In this document: one piece after another, positions 56,175 through 64,000 of the stretch
Layout of the letters: each line of letters starts with the position of its first letter
Numbering within the stretch: the stretch's first letter is position 1
Source of the DNA: Lutjanus erythropterus
Taxonomy: Eukaryota > Chordata > Actinopteri > Lutjaniformes > Lutjanidae
Assembly: GCA_020091685.1 (NCBI GenBank)
Contig: CM034591.1
Location: 30,711,555-30,775,554, forward strand
Direction of reading: 5' to 3'
Length of the DNA: 64,000 bases
Notes under the pieces: generated by a model
What the model saw: only the letters and a program-made list of their open reading frames with translations
What the model was told of the DNA's origin: nothing
Databases searched by the model: none
Made by a program: the position numbers and the translations under genes

Positions 56175-57799
56175 GCAAAAAGCACAAGCAGAGGCTTGTG
56201 GTCATAAAACAATACAGCACAGCGAATCGCAACTTGTTAATCAAACATTAATAAAGTAGCCAGAGTAGTTGCACCTATTAGAGGCTCTGAAAAAAGTAAG
56301 AAAACCAGCAAATATTCACATTAGAGAAGCAAGAACCAGTAAATTTGGCCTGTAATTACTAAAAAATGATTTAAATGTAATTGCTTTGCAAAATGGTTAC
56401 CAATTAATTTTTCTAATAAATTAATCAACTTATTGTTTCATCTCTGATTTACACCTTAGGGATTGATTACTGTAAATATTTTCATTATAGTATCATTTGC
56501 TATATATCTAATAGCAATAAAATCTAATGAACAACAGTCAAACATAAAACTGCATGCAATGAGTTATTGATAGCCATAGTAGTTCTTCCGAAATAGTTCT
56601 TCAGCCACATCTCAGTTTGTCCAGTGTTGTCCAGTTTGGTTAATCAGTCAGATCAGATTCTGATTTCTGCCACTGGTCTTGTCAGATCAAGTCAGTCAAG
56701 CTAAAGGACTAAATGCTCAAACAACCCGCTTCACATTGCACACACGAACACAACATTCATCTGATTGAGCTGGTAGAGTTGGAGGTGGAGACTTGTGAGA
56801 CTTAGTTGATAGTTGTGAGGTATTCACAGGAAGCAGAGGGAAAATGTTTCAGTGATATGTGTTGGCTTTACTGCTGCTTTGGCTTTTATCAGACTCTAAC
56901 CATCCTTATCTTTTCTGCACGGGGAGATTCTCTCAATATGTTCGCTGATAGCAACATTCCTCCTCTCTCTTTCATTATCTTTCTCTGTCTCACCTTTAGG
57001 ACACACATGAGAAACTCGAAAGAGCTGATTCGCCCCCCTAAAACAATTTGGCTGTTTATTCTGTCCCTTTTTTGTTTTTCCACATCATGATTACTCACTA
57101 CAGGCTCCTTGCTCTGCTGTACTTTTTCTTTTATTTACATTCTTTCCCTCTATTCAAAGTCTTCATCCATTTTGACTTCATTCTTCATTCCTCCTTGTTT
57201 TTAATCTTTCTTCCTCGCCCTCTCTATTCTCGCCTGCAGCACCCTGCAATGCAAACACAACCTGTTCTGAGGGGAAGTGAATTATTGAAGCCGCTGCTGC
57301 CATTCCCTCTGTGCAGAAGTGGGCCGCAGAGGAAGGAAGGAGGGAAGGGAGGGAGGAAAGAGGGTGGATGAAAGAAATGGAGAGGATAGATTTGTAAGGA
57401 CAAAGGCAGGAGGCGTTAGAGGTGCGAAGAATCAGAGAAATATAGTTTTGTTTACACTGCCTAGAACTGTTTCCAGAGGGACAGAGATGATTGTGAGAAT
57501 GTTTGAATGTGATCAAGGATGAGGCACAGAGCTGGTATTATTTTGAGATGGATCACTTTTAAGGAAATTCCAATATTTAAGGATAATGTTTTGGACTGTG
57601 CATGCCAGAGGACAATATTCTATCTAACAGTGCCTTGATCACATTCAAAAGTTCTTGCAATCTGAGAGACAGGCTGGTTCATTCTGACTTTAGAAAACCA
57701 CCCAATACTGTCTCCTGGCTGTCTAATCAACCCACAGGCTTCTTCGTGTGCACAATGTTGTAACTTGTCAAACACCACTTTACACATTCACATACTGGT

Positions 57800-57825
57800 A
57801 AAAAAAAAAAAAAAAAAAAAAAAAA
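57800..57825. repeat. poly-A tract
   Basis: Run of about 26 A; possible retroposon tail without a recognised body. Confidence 0.9.
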
Positions 57826-58213
57826 CACCATAAGAGCTTTACAATTTCACAAATCTGAACAAAAAACATGCATTATGTTATCATTCATTATTGCACACAG
57901 GCTAACTATGGCTCTGCATGTGTCATTAAAGTTTGGGGGAATAGAAAAAATGTCATCCTCCCCTACAGGTAACGATATCAACTCACTGCTCTGAAACAAA
58001 GCATATTGGATTCACATTCTTAACACAGTTAAGCCTTTTGGCCTAAATAAAGACCTACATTTGTCACATTCCTCTACACTTGATGGATACTTGTACTTTT
58101 TTGTACTTCTGTAAGACACAGCTGTGTTCTTTTGTTTCTGATTATAGTGCATGAGGTGGGCCACTAGTACTCTCACCCTTTTCCTCTTCAGATGGTTGTC
58201 CAATGATAATTGT

Positions 58214-58561
58214 TGGGGATGTAACAATATATAGAATATCACAATAAAAGACGTCTCAATATCTTATCAGACTGTGACAATATTTAAAACAATAATACAT
58301 GTTTTTTTTTTAATTTCATTATTTTTATGGTATTTCCTAAAAGGACAGCTGCTGACTGCTGCATTGTTTGTTTTACACAGTATACACACATAATTCAAAC
58401 ATTCACTGCTAAAGACAATTCATGCCTATGCTTATTTAATAAAGAATATCTTTTCAAGTTGTCATTTTACTTTGTTTTCTAAATTTGCGATAAATATCGT
58501 GTTTTAGACCTTTTATTGTAGTATTATCTTACCTTGAGTTTTTGGTATTGTTACATCCCTA
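58214..58561. mobile_element. hAT-type MITE, 348 bp, with TSD
   Basis: Termini TGGGGATGTAACAATATATA and, reverse complement of the right end, TAGGGATGTAACAATACCAA. The flanking 8-mers ATAATTGT (58206-58213) and ATAGTTGT (58562-58569) match at 7 of 8. No coding capacity. Confidence 0.82.
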
Positions 58562-59549
58562 ATAGTTGTACACTGGTTTGACTAGCCTAATTATGTGCTT
58601 GCCTTATGTCTTTGTCCATTTTGACTCTGATGAAGACACAGCAGTCACGAAACACTTGGCTGTTTGCACTGTTGAAGCCTGCAAATCAATCAGTGTGCCC
58701 CAGTTCCCCTGTTTTCCCTTGGAAGTTTGCTGTGTAAACCTCTGTTGTATTGCTGCTTTCCTTGGTAGAGATGATTGATAATGTTGTATCACTTCTATAG
58801 AGAGTTCTGTACTTACTGCCTTATTTTTAATTGATCTTCAAGTACATTTTTGGAAGAATATTAAGTATCTAGCTACATACTGATTGATTTTTTTCATTAA
58901 TATAATTATGTGTTTTACCCAAAGAACATGCAAATGTGGTAGAATTACTTTTTCTATCCTCAATAGTGTCTGTAGGTAGTCACTTCACGCTCCACCTGGA
59001 GCCAACAGCCTCCACCAACCAGGTAGGGCAGCCAGTGTGTAGCCTGAGAGGCGAAGCCCTAGGCAAAAAAAGTTCACAAGGCACCTTCTGCACGAGTTGT
59101 TCCTGTTCGTTTATCTTACTGCTTTGAGTGCACAGTAGATTTAAGATGAATGTATCAACATTTTTGTCAACCTTTCTCTCATCTGGATGACGGTGGCTGG
59201 ACAGTAAGAGGACACTTTTTAAAGAGTCTTTAGAGGGAGAATCAACCTGAAACAATAAAAATGCAAGAGTAACATACCCCCCATGTGGAAATTACACTTT
59301 TGATGAAAGCACTTGTGTGTAATGTCTTTTAGATCCCAACCCGCAAACATACATTTACATATATACATATATAAACATGCATTTTTTGCAGTAATCCTTC
59401 AAATGTTGCTATCAAACTGACTGAGATATGTAATGGATGCAGAGGCAGATTTACGGGCAGTGGACTGGCCCACTCGTAGATGAAATCATCCATGTTGACG
59501 GGACTCCTGAACAACTTGACGCTTTTGTCTCTTGAAAGAGAAGTAAGGG

Positions 59550-59820
59550 CCACGATGCACTAAAAGCTTCTGACACCCATTGTTTTAAATGGCAGAATAA
59601 GCACTGAAAGCATCGTGACAAACGTCAAACTGCCTTGATGTTCCCACTCTGAACTTGTTTTGATTTTGGGGCTCAAATGAAGACCAGAGCTTCTTTTCTG
59701 CGGTTGCAATTTGTGTTTGGGGAGAGCTAAATGGAATAAAAAAGGGATGGACATGAGTGAGTGCTGATGGAGCTGCAGCTCCACCTGAGACCAGGGAAAA
59801 GGGGGAAAAAGGCGTCTTGC
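59550..59820. repeat. possible interspersed repeat
   Basis: GCACTAAAAGCTTCTGACAC and AATGGCAGAATAAGCACTGA through AAGACCAGAGCTTCTTTTCT have the feel of a fish dispersed repeat, but I could not find termini or a second copy here. Confidence 0.25.
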
Positions 59821-62404
59821 TGCAGAGGGAGGGAGAGAGGGTGAGGAAGAAAGTGTGTGAATATGGATAGATCTGCCGACTTAATTAAAAAAAAAATTCT
59901 AATAATGAATCATAACATTACTGTGCACTTCTGTGGTGTGTGATTTGTGTGACAGAGAGGAGGAAGGGAGTGAGAGCAAGTGTGTGAAGTACCAACCAAT
60001 TAAAAAACTTTTTTTTGATCATGAGTCCTGATGTTACTGTATAATCCTGTGGTTTATACACTGCAGACTAGAGTCGCTGTTATGTTGACAGACAGACAGA
60101 TGCTTGTCTTCTCCATGAAACATCTGTCAGTGCGCTGCATTACTGTAAACCATGAAGAAGTGTCCAGGTGCTGTCTCTCCCTCGTCATCTCCTCAGTGTG
60201 TGTCAGTGTTGATGTGCGTCATTTGAAGCTTGTAGTGCATTTGGACCTCAGATTATAATGACGTAATCAACCTTTTCAACGCAAAGTCCAGAAAACTTTG
60301 CCTTGTGTAACAGCTGCAGATAAGACAGTGCTTTTTAATTCTGGCCTGCAGTGGCATGTTATGATTGCGGTTTCTGCAAGGAAGCTCTGAATTTAAAATA
60401 TTCAATTTGTCTGATATTTATAGTTGCAGTATCACAACGCTCAGAATCTGGCACTGTCTAAGGTGCTGATCCTGTGCTTGAAGCAGGGAAGCTGCGTCAC
60501 TGTCTACACTGCGCACAGTGGTGTGAAGATCTGCACTTTTAAATAAAAGAGAATTTTTTTTTCAAAATGTGTTCCTCGTTGAATAGCAACAAAACAATGA
60601 GGCTTCATCAAAGACATGAACTCTCTCTTTCTCTCCCTCTTTTCCCCCTCAGAGAACAGTAGTCCACACGTGTAGGTCTGTACTGTCTTCTTTTAGCCTG
60701 GTATTTTGGCAACACTGTGTAGGTAAAAGTAAGGGATTCCAGGTTGCAGGATTTAACCTTTTTTGTCGTGTTCTGAGCACTGATCAGCTGAGCTGAGAGC
60801 CCACTTGGTGTGTGGCTGTGCGCACGATTGCAGCATGTGTATGTGTTAGAGAGAGAGACACAGGGAGGGGAGAGGAAGGTAGAAGATGGACTGTTGGACA
60901 CAATAGTTCTGGAAGTCATTAATAATTAACTCTGACTGCTGTGGGTCAACCCCATCACTAGTAGCTACTCTTATAACAAGGGTTATGTGTTAGATTTATT
61001 ATTGTTTTATTTCCTCTTACATAGTCATTCATCTGACAGACATTGATGTGTCTGTGGTATTTTGACATGAGTACTAGGCATACTAAATTCACTACGGCCA
61101 GCCACATTTTACCCCCATATCATTTTTATACACATCTAAGCTTTAAAAATAATCAGGCCCATCCAGATTTTTCCAGGCCTACCCATTAATCATATTCTCT
61201 ATCCGCCACTGAATGGAGGCAGGATATTTTACAGTTTAACAGTAATTTCCCGAATTATATATCAGGGCACTGAAACATCAGCACATACTGGACAACATAT
61301 ACACCAATACTGTTGTAGATTGATGTAGCTGTCGTAGGCCAATATGAGCTGACTGACATATCGGTCAGGCTCTGTCTTTAGACACAATCAATGTGAGAAC
61401 ACTGATTGTATTGGTTGCCGGTGCACTTCCTGACCTGGAAATCTTTCTCACATGATCCTGTAGACCAGAATGAGTGAAGCTGTTGCTCGTTTCTTATCCA
61501 GCCCTCTGAGATCTGCCCAGATACTTTATAATATGAGGCTAATTAGACCCAGGGCTTATTCATACAGGCTGTGGAACCTGTGAACCACAGAGCCGAGGTA
61601 CGGGATGCATGCTGCTCATGGATTTGACGTTAGTTAAAAACTGTTTGATGTGTGAGATAATGGACAACAACCAAATTGTCTAAGTATGTGCGAACATTAT
61701 TATTAGATATACTTGTTGCTCATGGAGAATATTTGTTGCTCTTTTGTGTCACTCAGACAAAGTAGCTGCGATGCTGCATTGGATCAGGATTTTGGGTTTA
61801 ACTTTCCAGCTATGACTTGTACAAAAATCCTGCTGTGCATCCTATTTTACTCTGTTCTACTCTGTAACAGGTACAGGTGTTTCTTATTAACAACCGCGGG
61901 AACATGCAGAGATGTACATTGTAAAGCTGTCATTAGCATGCAAATGAGAGTAGCCACAACACATGTACTGGAGAATGCAGTCTCTCTGGCATTACTGCTG
62001 TACAAAACTATAAAGATATGCTGTGTTGTTTACTGAAATAATGTGGTGGAAAAACTTTGTATACACCTTAACCCTGTATGTTGTAATACCCCCACATAAT
62101 AAGCAGACCTATACTTGTAGTGTATAGCATTTTGTGTAGTTTTGTCCATCCTGATGCACTTCCATTTTCTATTTTGTTTGTTTCCACGACAAGTCATGCC
62201 AAATTTACTTTTATTTAAATTTTAATATCTACAAATATTCAAAATCCTGCCACATAATTTTCTGCATTTGAATGTTTGTGTGCATGTGAGAGGAAGAGAT
62301 GCTGTCCAAAAGCCTGTCCAAAGCCTCCTGCCATAACAGATTCACAGGCGCCAACAGACACTCATGAATATTACACAAAACACTGATGTAGTAGTTGTGT
62401 GCTG

Positions 62405-62640
62405 CGATGGAAGTAACAAATTACAACTACTCATGTTACTGTAATTAAGTTTCTTTTCAAGTCTGTAATTTTACTCCTACTTAATGCCTTCCACTTTGTA
62501 CTCTGCTTCACTACTTTTAAAATCAAAATTCTCATCATAATGAAAATGCAAGTCAGTTTGACTTGCAGTGCGGCGAAAAGTATTAAAGCCCCATAAACCT
62601 ATCTGATTGCAAATGGGCCAATGAAAACCATGACATAAGT
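62405..62640. repeat. AAGTAACAAATTAC-type interspersed repeat fragment
   Basis: GGAAGTAACAAATTACAACT, TCATGTTACTGTAATTAAGT and TAATTTTACTCCTACTTAAT match a very common teleost repeat that I recognise by its TACT/AAGTA-rich words. One-sided and diverged. Confidence 0.5.
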
Positions 62641-63881
62641 ACAGATTTTCAGCGCTCTTTCCATCCATAGTAGTGTGAAGTACTGTGTTATGTAGGAAAA
62701 CATAAATGACTAATGGTTTTGGGCAAAAAAGAAAAAATAATCGGACAAATAATGAAAAAACTTTGCTGGGACAGACAGTGGAACAAGATTATACCCTAAA
62801 TTGTGTGTGTTTAAAGAGCAATAGAAAATAATTTGAATAAAAAAAATTAAAGAAATGTAATTATAATAGAAGAAGATGGCTTGTTTAAAAAAAAGAAAAA
62901 AAAAATGTGTTCTTGATGTTTGGGTTTTTAAAAAGCCTGACCAGACTGAGAATACTTTCACCCATAAGAGATCTGAACGTTGTAATTGGTAACTGGAGGA
63001 TTTCATGCACTTTCATCTTCCTTTAAGATGCGCACTTCTCTAATTGCTGCTTTTTGTTTGGCAGTGAAGGCTTTGAATCCGAGCCCAGGAAAATATGTTT
63101 TTTATTGATGCCAAATTGAATTGAAAATTGTTGATGCAATATAAATGTGCTTCACCACAGTATCGGCTCCCTGCCAGCGTGTTGATGAATGTTCTTTGGC
63201 TTGACTTTAGAGCAGATACAACCCCTTAAGATGTTCGTGAGCAACCCAGGTTAAATTTTTTTGTTGTCCTTGAGCTTTATAAGTGATTTTAAATTAAAGT
63301 ATTTACTATAACTAATAAAGGTAAGGGAATATTTTTAAGGTATAGTGGGGTGGGTGGACTATTAATCTATTTTATTGGTAATCTTTTACATGTTATTAGT
63401 TAATTCTCTTCTCACATATCTTTCTTACAGAGACATTAAATGTGGCACTTTTAGTTCAACAGCATTAAAGTATATCGAGACTGTCCTTGAGCTGTTGCTA
63501 AACATGAATTCTGGGTTAAAGCTAAATGTATTACAGAGAACAATATCACTTGATGTTATCAGATTATTGTTATCATGCCAGTGATAAAGGACGCAGGGAC
63601 TCTTGTCTGTTTGTAGCCTCATTTAAGTGTTTATATTCTTCTGCCACTCTTTGTTGCCCTCCTTGTGTGTGGGTAGACATCTGTAAGTGAAGTCAATTGA
63701 GAAAGAGAGGCAAAGCAAGCACATTATTGTGTGCATTTGTGTGTGTACATGCGAGTGTTTATTTTACACCTCTTTCTTCCTCTCGTTCACCTTCCTTCCT
63801 TCTGCTGTTGTTATATCCTGGTTTCTGCTTGTAATCTCCTCCTCTGAGTTATAAAAAACTTGCCGATGCCTGTCATCATTG

Positions 63882-64000
63882 CTTAAAGGGATTGTTTGAA
63901 TTAATAGTCAGTGTATTAGCTGCAGGGCATCAACACGAAAGGTAAGCAATATACTCCTGTGGATGGCGACAAAAGGTATTTAAACCACTTAAAAAAGGTC
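63882..64000. mobile_element. left end of a TTAAAGGG MITE, cut by window end
   Basis: CTTAAAGGGATTGTTTGAAT followed by AGTCAGTGTATTAGCTGCAG is the left end of the same percomorph MITE family whose right end lies at 45.73-45.85 kb. It continues beyond the window. Confidence 0.55.

Larger units (their letters stand above)
38396..64000 (+). other. mdga1: first coding intron of MDGA gene (runs past window end)
   Basis: From the GTAAGA donor at 38396 onward no exon encoding the expected first Ig domain (segment of the VYTIREG type) was recognised on the + strand. MDGA genes are known for very large 5' introns. The interval contains repeats listed separately and otherwise unstructured AT-rich DNA. 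Exons shorter than about 60 codons could be missed by eye. Confidence 0.5.

Noticed and set aside
38396..64000. Search for a second MDGA coding exon (first Ig domain) in the downstream sequence
   Set aside because: No + strand stretch resembling the expected Ig-domain start was found by reading. A short exon could still be missed without a translated search.

Overview
The window looks like nuclear DNA of a ray-finned, probably percomorph, fish. It is AT-rich and almost free of long reading frames. It carries very many (CA)n/(TG)n and other microsatellites and is littered with short DNA transposons with 8-bp target duplications (hAT style), TTAA-flanked MITEs, tRNA-derived SINE fragments and LINE remnants of the kinds common in teleost genomes. 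Nothing indicates a prokaryote: there are no dense gene clusters, operons or CRISPR arrays. Most ORFs of 60-170 codons are chance or repeat-derived.

The only gene I can identify is the 5' end of an MDGA-family gene (MAM domain-containing GPI-anchored Ig protein, probably mdga1) on the + strand. A CpG-rich promoter and 5'UTR region lies at about 35.9-37.0 kb, with a probable non-coding exon ending at a GT donor at 37,016. A ~1.3 kb intron follows. The first coding exon (38,306-38,395) has its start codon at 38,329 and encodes a signal peptide ending GQGVY, then a phase-1 donor. Everything from 38,396 to the window end appears to be a very long first coding intron (over 25 kb); no further MDGA exon was found.

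Layout: 1-36 kb is upstream intergenic sequence with repeats (TTAA MITE at 0.58-1.19 kb; L1/Tx1-like LINE remnant at 9.1 kb; hAT-like element at 15.1-16.2 kb nested in an older repeat; foldback hairpin at 17.5 kb; internally deleted hAT with a BED-finger remnant at 24.8-25.8 kb; hAT MITE at 32.1-32.9 kb; SINE at 34.1 kb; palindromic minisatellite at 35.2 kb). The promoter and leader occupy 36-38.4 kb. The intron at 38.4-64 kb holds more MITEs, a nested SINE, a second copy of the 15-kb element at 54.4-55.2 kb, and long microsatellites.

No convincing new biological system is visible. The items most worth a second look are the leader architecture of the MDGA gene (uORF ending 2 nt before the start codon, promoter G-quadruplex motif), the BED-finger-retaining non-autonomous hAT, the RNA-pairing foldback at 17.5 kb, the perfect 14-bp-arm palindrome at 24.2 kb, the direct 39-kb-spaced repeat pair flanking the promoter, and an unrecognised exon-like minus-strand ORF at 29.5 kb. 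Family names for repeats come from recognition of terminal sequences and consensus-like stretches, not from a database search.
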